The notes beneath the pieces are model-generated. The model ran no database searches, was not told the origin of the DNA, and saw nothing but the letters and a program-made list of their open reading frames with translations. 64,000 bases of DNA, from contig JBMNTP010000006.1 in NCBI GenBank assembly GCA_050945795.1, forward strand, positions 7,497-71,496, read 5' to 3'. The position numbers and the translations under genes were made by a program. Positions 36,608-45,042 of the stretch are shown in pieces. Numbering within the stretch: the first letter of the stretch is position 1; every line of letters begins with the position of its first letter. This DNA is from JBMNTP01 sp050945795. Lineage in GTDB: Bacteria; Bacillota; Clostridia; Christensenellales; MGBC116941.

Positions 36608-36636
36608 ACTTTACTCTCATACCGCCCCAAAGTCAA
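36608..36636 (-). promoter_or_regulatory. Promoter upstream of the mgtE leader
   Basis: TTGACT (36631-36636) and TAAAGT (36608-36613) on the minus strand with 17-bp spacing. The -35 is good and the -10 is moderate. Confidence 0.6.
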
Positions 36637-36760
36637 CCGCGCTAAATAAAAGCAGGCGAAAAAAGCGCTTTATAACGCCCGTTTCGCCTTTGCCTCTTAT
36701 TCCCTCGTTTTATTGCCTGAAATATACCAAATTCTTTGTATTACGCCTGCTGTCTCTATA

Positions 36761-37528
36761 TCACTGTTTAGGCGACGGCGATTCGGTTGTCGGGGCAGCC
36801 GAATTGCTAAGCGTATATCCCGTTATGTATTCGAGCGGGTCAACATGCTTGCCGTCAATAATATATTCAAAGTGCAGATGAGTGCCCTCGTCATATTCAG
36901 CTATCGCCGTTTTGCCGGCCTTTGCCATGACATCCCCCTGCTTAACCTTCTGCCCCGACTTGGCCTTAACGTCGGTTAGGCTGGCATAAACGCTTACATG
37001 CCCGTTTTCATGCTTTATAGTAACTTTGTTTCCTAGCAGCGCGCTTTCTTCAACCGACTCAACGCTGCCCGCCGCCACCGCCTTAACATCAGCGCCGTCT
37101 TTTGCGGCAATGTCGACTCCGTTATGCGTCATCCATTGCTTGAGCGTTTTGTTGTAAATAAGCGTTTTTGTGGCGAATATAACGGTAACCTCGCCCTCAA
37201 CCGGCTTTACAAGCGATGACTTAGGCTTAACCGGCGCTATCGTCGGCTTCACTGTAGGCGCAGGCGAAACGGACGGCGAAGGCGTCGCCGCTGCCGACTT
37301 GGGCGGGCTTTCTTTTAGCTGTTCTTCCAGTCCGCCTCCCTCTATATACTGCACCTCGGTATCGTCAGCGTCCGGCGCCTGTACGCCTCCCATAGTAGCA
37401 ATAGCCGTAACAGCTATTATTACAAGGCACAACGCCAACACTACATAAAAGCCATGCTTGTCCATAAAGCCGGCTACTTTGCGGGTCCAGCCCGCTTTTT
37501 TATTAGGGGAATTATTATTCGGATTCAT
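36761..37528 (-). CDS. spoIIQ: SpoIIQ-like M23 peptidase (forespore engulfment protein)
   Basis: A 255-residue protein with one N-terminal TM helix (about 28-48), a Pro/Ser/Thr-rich linker (about 75-105) and a LytM/M23 domain (about 108-235). Its place directly after spoIID in a murA-spoIID-spoIIQ row identifies it as SpoIIQ, which with SpoIIIAH forms the channel between mother cell and forespore. The metal-site residues are kept (HNGVD with H135 and D139, HLH with H217 and H219), unlike Bacillus SpoIIQ, where the first motif is degenerate. It probably retains endopeptidase activity, as described for clostridial SpoIIQ. GGAGG site before ATG. Confidence 0.85.
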   Translation of the reverse strand: MNPNNNSPNKKAGWTRKVAGFMDKHGFYVVLALCLVIIAVTAIATMGGVQAPDADDTEVQYIEGGGLEEQLKESPPKSAAATPSPSVSPAPTVKPTIAPVKPKSSLVKPVEGEVTVIFATKTLIYNKTLKQWMTHNGVDIAAKDGADVKAVAAGSVESVEESALLGNKVTIKHENGHVSVYASLTDVKAKSGQKVKQGDVMAKAGKTAIAEYDEGTHLHFEYIIDGKHVDPLEYITGYTLSNSAAPTTESPSPKQ

Positions 37529-37591
37529 ATGCTACACCTCCATGGTGTAGTCTTACCATTTACTCGGAAATTAATACCTTCAAAGCCCGGC

Positions 37592-38641
37592 TCATCCTCC
37601 GAATTTTACTATCTCAACCCCAGTATAATAGTGCTTTAATATTTCCTCAAACCCGACCCCCTGCCCCGCCATATGATCGGCTCCTGTTTGGCTCATTCCT
37701 ACGCCATGCCCAAACCCTTTTGTGCTAAAAACAACGCCGCTTTCATTAAAGCTTATTGTAAAATTGGCGGAGTTAAGCCCGAACATGCTCCTTATCTCGG
37801 TTCCTTCTATTTTTTGGCCGCCTATTGTTATAGTGTCAACCCTGCCGCTTTCAAACCGTACAATAGCGCCTATGGCTTCTTTAATATCGCTCTTGCTTAT
37901 TTTAGCCGAAGGATACGCCTTTTTTATATTTGAAACGAATTTATCCGACGAAACAGTCACATTGCCCTCATATCTCGGCGCCGATTCCTCACCCGGGCTG
38001 TCAACTCCTACAAGATACGGCAGCGCCTTTGAAAAAACATTCTCGCTGTTTTCCGTCTTGCCGCCCGCCGTACTATGATAAAAAACCTCAATCGGCTGCT
38101 CCTCATATTCGAGTATAAGCCCCGCCGTTTCCTCAACCGCTTTTTTAAGTCGAGCCTCGTTGTCATTAAAAGCGCCGCCCCATTTTTCCCTGCGCTTTTC
38201 TTCACCGTTCCATGCCTGGCAATGCGTGCTGTCGGAGCATATATCCGCACCCTTTTGCTTGGCGCAGCCTCGACCGTTCGCCGTGCTTTTTTTAAGCGCC
38301 AAAGTGCGCGCCGCCACCGCTTGCGCTTTAAGCGCCTCCATGCCAAATGAAATCGGCATCTCCGCCGATACTACGCCCGCTACATACTCCTCAAGCTCTA
38401 TATTCTCTATAACCTTATCGTAATGGTTATACATATTAATAAAAACAGGGCCAATTTCTTTTTGGCCTTCGCTCTGCTTTTCCAATTCTATAATTGCCTT
38501 TTCCTTTGGCGGCTGCCCGTCCTTCCCCAATATCGCCGCCATCATTATACCGGCTATAACCGCTATAATAATCCAACCCGGCTTTACGCCGCCGCCCGCA
38601 TATCTTCTTCTCAAACGCCCGAACCCCCTTCGCTTTGGCAT
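37592..38641 (-). CDS. spoIID: Stage II sporulation protein D
   Basis: Lytic transglycosylase of the engulfment machinery, 349 residues. One TM helix (about 22-42) follows a basic N-terminus. The SpoIID domain has EEYVAGVVSAEMP (catalytic Glu region), LKAQAVAARTLAL, two Cys in DICSDSTHCQAW, FYHSTAGGKTENSE and the C-terminal KGFGHGVGMSQTGADHMA. It acts in the mother cell with SpoIIM and SpoIIP to thin septal peptidoglycan. It lies 37 bp after murA and 63 bp before spoIIQ. Confidence 0.95.
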   Translation of the reverse strand: MPKRRGFGRLRRRYAGGGVKPGWIIIAVIAGIMMAAILGKDGQPPKEKAIIELEKQSEGQKEIGPVFINMYNHYDKVIENIELEEYVAGVVSAEMPISFGMEALKAQAVAARTLALKKSTANGRGCAKQKGADICSDSTHCQAWNGEEKRREKWGGAFNDNEARLKKAVEETAGLILEYEEQPIEVFYHSTAGGKTENSENVFSKALPYLVGVDSPGEESAPRYEGNVTVSSDKFVSNIKKAYPSAKISKSDIKEAIGAIVRFESGRVDTITIGGQKIEGTEIRSMFGLNSANFTISFNESGVVFSTKGFGHGVGMSQTGADHMAGQGVGFEEILKHYYTGVEIVKFGG

Positions 38642-38678
38642 GGCCTTTTAAGATAATATGCCGGCAGCGCCGTCCATA

Positions 38679-39977
38679 TTACCTTGCCAATGCCGCTTCA
38701 AGACGGGCCGGAGCCGCTTCCTCAAGCTTATCCACTTCGACTTCATTTATATTTGCGCCAATAGAGCGCAATTGGCCGGCTATATCCTCATATCCACGTT
38801 CAATATGCGAAAAACCGCCTACTTCTGTTTCTCCCTCCGCCATAAGTCCGGCTATAACAAGCGCCGCCCCCGCTCTAAGATCTGTCGCCTCAACTCGACA
38901 GCCGCGCAGCGTTTTAACTCCTTCTATAACTGCTCTTCTTTTTTCAATATTAATTCGCCCTCCCAGCTTAATAAACTCCGGCGTATGTCGGAACCTTTTT
39001 TCAAAAACCGTTTCCTCTATAACGCTTACTCCCTGCGCCTTAAGGCATAAAGCCGATATCTGCGGCTGTAAATCGGTAGGAAAGCCGGGATACGGCATTG
39101 TGATTACATTTATAGGCCGTACTACACCCGATGACCTTAGCCTTACGCTAAAGGGATATTCGGTTATATTAACCCCCGCCTGCCGGAGTTTCATTATCAA
39201 CGGCTGCAGCAGTTGCGGCTTTATGCCCTTAACCAATACATCTCCTCCCGCCGCCGCTACGGCAATCATATACGTGCCCGCCTCTATGCGGTCAGAAACA
39301 GGCGTATGCCGGCAGCCGCCCAGCTTTTCCACTCCTTCAATCCGTACCGTTTTTGTGCCATCACCCACAATTTTTGCGCCCATCAGCCTTAACGCCTTTG
39401 CCAAATCGCATATCTCCGGCTCTGTAGCCGCATTGTGTATGCTGGTTATGCCGTCTGCAAGGCAAGCTGCCATCATTATATTTTCCGTAGCGCCTACGCT
39501 TGGCGTCGGCAGCAACACCTTGGCGCCTTTAAGCCGCCGCGCCCTGCCTATCACGCGGCTGCCCTCTATGTATATTTCCGCCCCCATTGCCCTAAGTCCG
39601 GCAATATGCAGATCTACCGGCCTTGCTCCTATATTGCAGCCGCCCGGCATAGTAGCCTCGGCCTCTCCCTGCTTAGCTAATAACGGCCCAAAAACAAGAA
39701 AAGAGGCTCTAAGCTCATCCGACCTGTCCGGCCTGCCTCTTACACCTTGCCCGCTTATTATGCGATACGCTCCGCCAAAATCATCCACCCTGCAACCGTA
39801 ATGCTCCAATACTCCAGCCATCGCCTCAACATCTTTAAGCCGTGGCGAGCCTTCTAAATAAATTTCTTTATCAGTAAGCAGCGCCGCCGCCATAACAGGC
39901 AAAACAGCGTTTTTAGCGCCGCTTATTTTTATTTCCCCCACCAATCTTCTGCTTTTGCCAATACAAATTACATCCAT
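38679..39977 (-). CDS. murA: UDP-N-acetylglucosamine 1-carboxyvinyltransferase MurA
   Basis: First committed enzyme of peptidoglycan synthesis, 432 residues, two inside-out alpha/beta domains. N-terminal SGAKNAVLPVMAAALL carries the conserved Lys and Asn. The loop PGGCNIGARPVDLH holds catalytic Cys114, the residue alkylated by fosfomycin, so the enzyme should be of the sensitive type. Strong GGAGG site. Its position upstream of spoIID matches murAA of Bacillus. Confidence 0.97.
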   Translation of the reverse strand: MDVICIGKSRRLVGEIKISGAKNAVLPVMAAALLTDKEIYLEGSPRLKDVEAMAGVLEHYGCRVDDFGGAYRIISGQGVRGRPDRSDELRASFLVFGPLLAKQGEAEATMPGGCNIGARPVDLHIAGLRAMGAEIYIEGSRVIGRARRLKGAKVLLPTPSVGATENIMMAACLADGITSIHNAATEPEICDLAKALRLMGAKIVGDGTKTVRIEGVEKLGGCRHTPVSDRIEAGTYMIAVAAAGGDVLVKGIKPQLLQPLIMKLRQAGVNITEYPFSVRLRSSGVVRPINVITMPYPGFPTDLQPQISALCLKAQGVSVIEETVFEKRFRHTPEFIKLGGRINIEKRRAVIEGVKTLRGCRVEATDLRAGAALVIAGLMAEGETEVGGFSHIERGYEDIAGQLRSIGANINEVEVDKLEEAAPARLEAALAR

Positions 39978-40156
39978 CTGCCGCCTCCATTTATGTTATA
40001 TATATTTTATTGTCTCCCTTTAATAAATTGATAAGCCGTAATTATTTTCAAACACGCCGTCAATTAATGCCGGGAATAATTAATACTGCATAGAAAGCGG
40101 TTTTATAGCTTATTTGGAATTTTTTTATTTCCTAAGAGCCATTTTTTAAATAAATA

Positions 40157-40186
40157 AAACAAAAGCGTGCCGCAGCACGCCTTTAA
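40157..40186 (-). terminator. Intrinsic terminator of the downstream SH3 gene
   Basis: Stem GCGTGC/GCACGC followed on the minus strand by TTTTGTTTTATTT. A second hairpin (CCTGCGGCC/GGCCGCAGG, 40195-40220) lies between it and the stop codon at 40257. Confidence 0.8.
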
Positions 40187-40256
40187 AATCACATCCTGCG
40201 GCCACATTTGCGGCCGCAGGGTATATAAGGAGGAGGATTGTAGTTTTTTAATATTT

Positions 40257-41405
40257 CTAGCGGTTGCCCGCCTTAAACGCTTCTTGTACCGCATCTTGAT
40301 GCCTGCCGCATGCGCGGTTTGTGGCGTGAACCCTACTATCGAGGAAATGTATGCAGAAGTGGCCGGGGAAGTCGTTGCCTTTTATGGGATCGACCATATG
40401 CGGCATAGTATGCATGGATGCGGCTATCGTTCTGCCGCCGATGCTTACAAGTACCGGCCGCCTGTCCCAGCTCCAGCTACCGCCTGAAATTTGCTTCATA
40501 ATAGCGGTATCGGCTTTTGTCACCGGCTCGGCGTCGGCATGAAGCCTGCCGCCAAAGCGCAGCGCGTTAAACTTAAGCCCCGTTTTAACGTCTGTTATAA
40601 CAGCCGTACTTCCCCTTGCGTAAAGCGCGTCAGCTTCGTTATTCCAGCTTAGCAATTCAACCTTCATACCGGTTTTTACCTGCTTTTCCATAGTCCTGCC
40701 CATAAGCTCCATCTGGGTTTTGGCGCCTACGATGCCGTCCACCGTCAGCTTTCTGTCGCTCTGAAACTTTACGACGGCGTTGTGCGTAACTGTGCCGAAA
40801 TTGCCTGTTACCGCATGATCAAAATATTGTATATCTTTAAGAGCCTGCTGCACCTGCGATACCTGCTGTCCCTGGCTCCCCATTTTCAATATAGCCGCCT
40901 CGCCCGACGCCGCGCTCGTCTCTTCTTTAAGTTTCTGCTTTGTCTGCGGCCCTGCGATACCGTCAACTATTATATTGTGATCTCTCTGAAATTTTATAAC
41001 CGCCTCGCGCGTTAGTGAACCGAACTGGCCTGTCGCCCAGTAATCAAGATATCCAAGCTGTATAAGCCCGTTTTGAAGGTCTGTAACCTCTTTGCCTTTA
41101 GAACCGTATCTAAGAGTTGGGTCGGCGTTTGCTTTAGCCTGAGGCCCGTCGACATAATCGCTGTAAACATAGCCGGCGTGCTTTCCGTAAGTAACGCTTA
41201 CCCAGTTGCCCGAAACGCCGTTCACAACAACCTGCGTGCCCTTGTCCATCTTCAGTATACTACTTGTATGAGTGCCTGCGCCGCTCCTTAAATTAACATC
41301 CTGAGCGTTTATAACTCCGGTATTCGCAGCCGCGCCGGCTATAGGCATTGCGGAAAATAGCAATACAACCGCTAATATCAACACCGCTAATCTCTTCAAA
41401 ATCAT
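40257..41405 (-). CDS. Secreted SH3 + double peptidoglycan-binding protein with an unassigned C-terminal domain
   Basis: A 382-residue exported protein: signal peptide (1 to about 27), bacterial SH3 domain (about 30-85, VNLRSGAGTHTSSIL...KHAGYVYSDYV), two PG_binding_1 repeats (about 98-160 and 173-235, with LQNGLIQLGYL and VDGIAGPQT-type motifs), and a C-terminal domain of about 120 residues shared with the next gene. That domain has invariant-looking residues H289, D291, H336, D339, C351, H353, H360, C366 and H369. It may be a metal-binding hydrolase or a wall-binding unit. It is not a recognised NlpC/P60, M15 or YkuD domain. The gene has its own promoter and terminator. Confidence 0.75.
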   Translation of the reverse strand: MILKRLAVLILAVVLLFSAMPIAGAAANTGVINAQDVNLRSGAGTHTSSILKMDKGTQVVVNGVSGNWVSVTYGKHAGYVYSDYVDGPQAKANADPTLRYGSKGKEVTDLQNGLIQLGYLDYWATGQFGSLTREAVIKFQRDHNIIVDGIAGPQTKQKLKEETSAASGEAAILKMGSQGQQVSQVQQALKDIQYFDHAVTGNFGTVTHNAVVKFQSDRKLTVDGIVGAKTQMELMGRTMEKQVKTGMKVELLSWNNEADALYARGSTAVITDVKTGLKFNALRFGGRLHADAEPVTKADTAIMKQISGGSWSWDRRPVLVSIGGRTIAASMHTMPHMVDPIKGNDFPGHFCIHFLDSRVHATNRACGRHQDAVQEAFKAGNR

Positions 41406-41430
41406 TCGCTCCTTCCGCCTGGTTTATTAA

Positions 41431-41459
41431 ATGTTACAATTTAATTACGAACTTGTCAA
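41431..41459 (-). promoter_or_regulatory. Promoter of the 40257-41405 gene
   Basis: TTGACA (41454-41459) and TAACAT (41431-41436) on the minus strand, 17-bp spacing, about 25 bp before the ATG. Confidence 0.75.
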
Positions 41460-41542
41460 CTCTTTTTGCAATTTTTATGTAAAACTGCATTGGAATTCGG
41501 CTTTTTTATTACGAAACTAATATTTTATGCGGCGAAAAGTAT

Positions 41543-41570
41543 AAAAAAAGCCGTCCGAAATTCCGGACGG
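41543..41570 (-). terminator. Intrinsic terminator
   Basis: Stem CCGTCCG/CGGACGG (41551-41570) followed on the minus strand by seven T residues. It closes the SH3 gene that stops at 41593, so the two SH3 paralogues are separate transcripts. Confidence 0.9.
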
Positions 41571-41592
41571 TATAAACCGCGTAATAAATTAA

Positions 41593-42783
41593 CTACCTGC
41601 CCGCCTCATACGCCTCAAGCACCGCCGCCTGATGCAGCGGACACTCTTTGCTCGGGCTGTGCATACTGCTGCCGTAAAAATGCAGGCATACCTGCCCGTT
41701 CATGCCGTTATTGGGCAGCGTGTCGACGCCGTGCGGCCAGCCCATTATAGAGGCGGCTATATACCTGCCGTCTATTCTAAGCCATATCGGACGGCGGTTT
41801 CGGGTGCGCCACTGCCCGCCGAATGTTTCAAGAAGCGCGCTGGTATCGCTTTTTGTAAGCGGCTCAACATCGGCGTGGCTGCTGCCGCCAAACCTGCGCA
41901 GATTATACTTTATGCCTGTTTTTACATCAATCGCCTCAACGACCGTATATCGCGGGAACAGATTATCCGCCGCCGTCCAGTTAACAAGCTCAGCGCCGCT
42001 CACTTCGCCGCTTACGCTCGGCGCGACTGGCGGTTCCGCCGCTTTAGCGTCAGGCGACTCTAACGCCATGCGAGTAAGAGGGCCGGCCAAGCCGTCTATT
42101 TCAAGGCCGTTTCGCTTTTGAAAAGCCTGAACAGCATCGCGCGTTATCGCGCCGAATTCACCGGTTATGCTGTAATTAAAATATCCAAGTTTCTCAAGTC
42201 TGCTTTGAAGGTCGCTCACCGCGCTGCCCTTCATGCCAAAGCGCAACATCTCTATACCGTCTAAAGCAGTATCGTTTTCAATCTTTGCCCCGTTTTGCAG
42301 CCGCACATATACAGAGCTTACATATCCGGTATACTTGCCGTATTTAACTTTATACCATGTATCATACTTTGCCGATATACTAAGCTGAGTACCCTTGCTC
42401 ATGCTTATAATAATATCCGACGACGTAGAGTTTTCCGCGCGCAGCTTAACGCCCTCGTTTGTGACAACTCCTATTGAAACAGCAGGACTTACAGCTCCCC
42501 CCGCTACTACCGCCTTTTCCACTGTTATATAATCGCTTCTTACATATCCTTGGCGGTCGATATCTATAAGGTACCAGTCGCCTTCTTTTTTAATTATTGA
42601 AACTCTAGAGCCCTTTTTAAGACGCATCAATGACTCGCTGTGAGCGGTTGGCCTCTCCCTTAGGTTTACGAGGTCGCCTCTTACAGTGCCGTACATATCC
42701 TCAGCCAAAGCCGGAGCCGGACTATATAGCAACGCGTATATAAGTATAAACGCGACGCAACATATGCGAATTACAGTCTTCAA
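41593..42783 (-). CDS. Secreted double-SH3, peptidoglycan-binding paralogue with the same C-terminal domain
   Basis: A 396-residue exported protein starting at TTG (42783) with GGAGG close upstream. The frame is open to 42846, but that adds codons before the signal peptide (KTVIRICCVAFILIYALLYS...ALA). Domains: two SH3 units (about 32-83 and 102-160), one PG_binding_1 repeat (about 175-240) and the C-terminal domain (about 270-396). The C-terminal domain matches the neighbour at HADVEPLTKSDT, GRYIAAS, PHGVD, VCLHF, MHSPSKECPLHQ and LEAYEAG. Domain swap (SH3-SH3-PGB versus SH3-PGB-PGB) around a constant C-terminus suggests the latter carries the activity. Confidence 0.75.
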   Translation of the reverse strand: MKTVIRICCVAFILIYALLYSPAPALAEDMYGTVRGDLVNLRERPTAHSESLMRLKKGSRVSIIKKEGDWYLIDIDRQGYVRSDYITVEKAVVAGGAVSPAVSIGVVTNEGVKLRAENSTSSDIIISMSKGTQLSISAKYDTWYKVKYGKYTGYVSSVYVRLQNGAKIENDTALDGIEMLRFGMKGSAVSDLQSRLEKLGYFNYSITGEFGAITRDAVQAFQKRNGLEIDGLAGPLTRMALESPDAKAAEPPVAPSVSGEVSGAELVNWTAADNLFPRYTVVEAIDVKTGIKYNLRRFGGSSHADVEPLTKSDTSALLETFGGQWRTRNRRPIWLRIDGRYIAASIMGWPHGVDTLPNNGMNGQVCLHFYGSSMHSPSKECPLHQAAVLEAYEAGR

Positions 42784-43036
42784 GTCGTCCTCCAGAGTAA
42801 TTAACAGTTGTATATCGATTAAAGCCGCAACACAGCCTTTATTCAAGCAGCCATTGCCTTGATATCCCGTTCTAAAAACGCCCTTATAAAAGCATCTTCC
42901 GCTTCATTAGTAAACTCCTTAAACGGGCATAACAGAAAAACAGGTATACAAAACAGCGCCCTATTAAAAGAGCCTTTACAAATTGCCAAACGGCAATCGG
43001 TTTATTTTGTAAGCTTGTCTATAAGTATAGAACTGT

Positions 43037-43059
43037 AAAAAACGGCTGTCAAAAGCCGT
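43037..43059 (-). terminator. Intrinsic terminator of the UDG pair
   Basis: Stem ACGGCT/AGCCGT (43042-43047 and 43054-43059) followed on the minus strand by six T residues. It lies about 75 bp beyond the stop at 43133. The rest of the gap up to the SH3 gene (42784-43036) shows nothing I can interpret. Confidence 0.7.
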
Positions 43060-43132
43060 ATAAGCCGGTTAGGAGCGATTGTCACCGGTAAAAGTCAAAT
43101 ATTCGCAGATATGCGCATGTGTTACAATAATG

Positions 43133-43732
43133 TTACTTAATTTCGATGGAGTTGTAAATATATTCCTTCAGAGCCGCTAGGTCGGAGATATAAACCTGCT
43201 CTAAAGTGCGATTATATATTATGCTGGCGGGATGATACAGCGGGAAAACAGTAAACCGCCCCGCCTCAATCGCAGCGCCGTGCGCTTCGCCTATTGTGAT
43301 ATTATGAAAGACTCTCAGCGCAGTATTGCCCAGCGTTACAACAAGCTTTGGCGCTATCACTTCAAGTTCTTTTATAAGATAAGGCATAAACGCCGCCTTT
43401 TCATCTTTTGACGGCGGCCGGTTAGACAGCCTGCCGGTATTCTCGTTTTTCTTGCAAGGCCGAATTTTTACAACATTCGTAATATATATATCATCTCTTG
43501 ATAATTCCAGCGTCTCAAGGAAAACATCAAGATTTTTACCCGCCTTGCCTACAAAAGGCAAGCCCATCTTCGCCTCCTCCGCCCCCGGCGCCTCGCCTAT
43601 AAGCACAATATTAGCATCAAGCCGCCCTTGACCAAATACCACCGCCGAGTCGGCATAAAATTGCGCCGCCATATTTACGCAATCCTCTTTAAGCTTAGAC
43701 CATGCCTTTTTTTTATCTTTAAGCGATATCAC
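43133..43732 (-). CDS. Uracil-DNA glycosylase superfamily protein lacking Fe-S ligands
   Basis: A 199-residue protein of the family-4-like uracil-DNA glycosylase group. Motif 1 GEAPGAEEAKMGLPFVGKAG, VGKAGKNLD, YITNVVKIRPCKK, and the C-terminal motif FPLYHPASIIYN are clear. The two N-terminal CxxC cysteines and the Cys of KCRPP, which ligate the 4Fe-4S cluster in family 4, are missing or moved (EDCVNM, KIRPC), so it probably folds without the cluster. GTG start overlaps the stop of its paralogue by four bases. It may have a different base or substrate preference. Confidence 0.85.
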   Translation of the reverse strand: MISLKDKKKAWSKLKEDCVNMAAQFYADSAVVFGQGRLDANIVLIGEAPGAEEAKMGLPFVGKAGKNLDVFLETLELSRDDIYITNVVKIRPCKKNENTGRLSNRPPSKDEKAAFMPYLIKELEVIAPKLVVTLGNTALRVFHNITIGEAHGAAIEAGRFTVFPLYHPASIIYNRTLEQVYISDLAALKEYIYNSIEIK

Positions 43733-44295
43733 GCGTTTTCCCCCAACTCTTTAAGCTTGTCTCTTACCGCCTTAAAATCTGCCCATGCGTCCGCCTTTTT
43801 AGCAGCATCGCGCAATAGAGCAGCGGGATGATATGTCGGCAGCATATAATAACCGTTGCGCTCTACAAATACTCCCCTGTCTTTTGTTATCCTAATGCCG
43901 CGATCTATAGTATTGCAAGCGGCGGTAGCTCCAAGCAGCACAATAACGCGCGGCTTTATAAGATACACCTGCGCCCTTAAATATTTCATGCACGCCTTCG
44001 CCTCGTCTTCCGATGGTATCCTGTTTGACGGCGGGCGGCATTTTACAATATTGGCTATATAAACATCTTCGCGTTTTAAATCTATGGCGGCAAGCATCTT
44101 GTCAAGCAGCTGTCCGGCCGGACCGACAAAAGGACGCCCCTGCCTATCCTCCTCAAACCCCGGCCCCTCGCCTATAAACATAACGTCAGCAGAGCGGCTG
44201 CCTTCGCCTAGCACAGTATTTGTCCTGCCTCCGGCAAGACGGCAGTCGCGGCAAACCGACACCGCCTGCTCTAGCGTTTCCCATGTTACAGCCAT
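43729..44295 (-). CDS. Uracil-DNA glycosylase, family 4 (4Fe-4S)
   Basis: Base-excision enzyme of 188 residues from the ATG at 44295 (AAGGGTG upstream). The open frame extends nine codons further. The four cluster cysteines are present: CRDC near residue 13, KCRPPSNR, and KACMKYL. Motif 1 GEGPGFEEDRQGRPFVGPAG and motif 2 HPAALLRD are canonical. It removes uracil from DNA arising from cytosine deamination. It forms a two-gene unit with the cluster-less paralogue downstream. Confidence 0.93.
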   Translation of the reverse strand: MAVTWETLEQAVSVCRDCRLAGGRTNTVLGEGSRSADVMFIGEGPGFEEDRQGRPFVGPAGQLLDKMLAAIDLKREDVYIANIVKCRPPSNRIPSEDEAKACMKYLRAQVYLIKPRVIVLLGATAACNTIDRGIRITKDRGVFVERNGYYMLPTYHPAALLRDAAKKADAWADFKAVRDKLKELGENA

Positions 44296-44374
44296 GCGTA
44301 TCACCCTTAAATATTTTACCATGAAAAAGGTTACGCTACCACATTAGCGCCAGTAAACGCTTAAACGGGCGGCA

Positions 44375-44400
44375 TAAAAAAACACCCTTTCGGGCGTTTT
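44375..44400 (-). terminator. Intrinsic terminator of yaaL-bofA
   Basis: Stem AACGCCC/GGGTGTT with a GAAA tetraloop and at least six following T residues on the minus strand, immediately past the bofA stop. Confidence 0.9.
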
Positions 44401-44414
44401 AAGCATATATTTCT

Positions 44415-44702
44415 CTAAAAACCTATTATAAGCTTTATCACCAGTATCATTATAACACCCGGCACGCCAAGCACTCCGGCTATAAGCGCCGTTACCGGAT
44501 TTATAACTATACTTATGCCGCCGATTGAGCCAAGCAAGTTTACCACCCAAAGCAACAGCCCGCCAAGCACTCCGTTTATAAGCAGCCGCAGCAGCACCTT
44601 AAACGGGGCCAGCAACAGCCACCCCGCGACATACAGCAGTATAAGGCCGGCTACAAAAGCCACTATAACCTCCCACTGTATTTCAAGCCCCATCCCTTTC
44701 AC
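44415..44702 (-). CDS. bofA: Pro-sigma-K processing inhibitor BofA family protein
   Basis: A 95-residue hydrophobic protein with two to three TM segments. Its C-terminal half (INPVTALIAGVLGVPGVIMILVIKLII) matches the BofA family, which in Bacillus holds the SpoIVFB protease inactive in the outer forespore membrane until sigma-K is needed. Position after a DUF2508 gene and recR reproduces the Bacillus recR-yaaL-bofA order. Start is GTG at 44702, or ATG at 44693 behind GGGGTG. Confidence 0.85.
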   Translation of the reverse strand: MKGMGLEIQWEVIVAFVAGLILLYVAGWLLLAPFKVLLRLLINGVLGGLLLWVVNLLGSIGGISIVINPVTALIAGVLGVPGVIMILVIKLIIGF

Positions 44703-44736
44703 CCCGCCTACACTTGGTTATAGAAAAATATGCGGT

Positions 44737-44988
44737 TTATCCGGTATTTATGCCTTCTCGGCCATCGCCCATCTCGCGCAATTTACCGGCAAGGTACATA
44801 TATCGCCTTCTCGCCGCCTCTATATTAAATATTGCGCAGTCTACAAGTTCCGGCTCGCTAACGTAATGGAAGTAGCTTTGTGCCGCCTTCCATTCATCAA
44901 GCGCCTCTCTTACCTCGCTTATAAGCCTCTCTTTTTCTATTTGCTCCGCGCTCTTTTCTTCTACCGTTTCAAAAAACCATTTCAGCAT
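44737..44988 (-). CDS. yaaL: YaaL family (DUF2508) protein
   Basis: Small helical protein, 83 residues. The sequence EVREALDEWKAAQSYFHYVSEPELVDCAIFNIEAA is typical of DUF2508, which is nearly always found between recR and bofA in sporulating Firmicutes. Function is unknown. AGGGGG site before ATG. It pairs with bofA (34-bp gap) and is separated from recR by a terminator. Confidence 0.88.
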   Translation of the reverse strand: MLKWFFETVEEKSAEQIEKERLISEVREALDEWKAAQSYFHYVSEPELVDCAIFNIEAARRRYMYLAGKLREMGDGREGINTG

Positions 44989-45042
44989 ACAAATACCCCC
45001 TTATGTATACCGATTATGCGCATTTTAACGGCGTTTAAACAT

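Noticed and set aside
38635..39801. Long plus-strand open frame antisense to murA
   Set aside because: A shadow of the murA codons: no ribosome-binding site, low-complexity Ser/Pro/Thr-rich product and no homology-like motifs.
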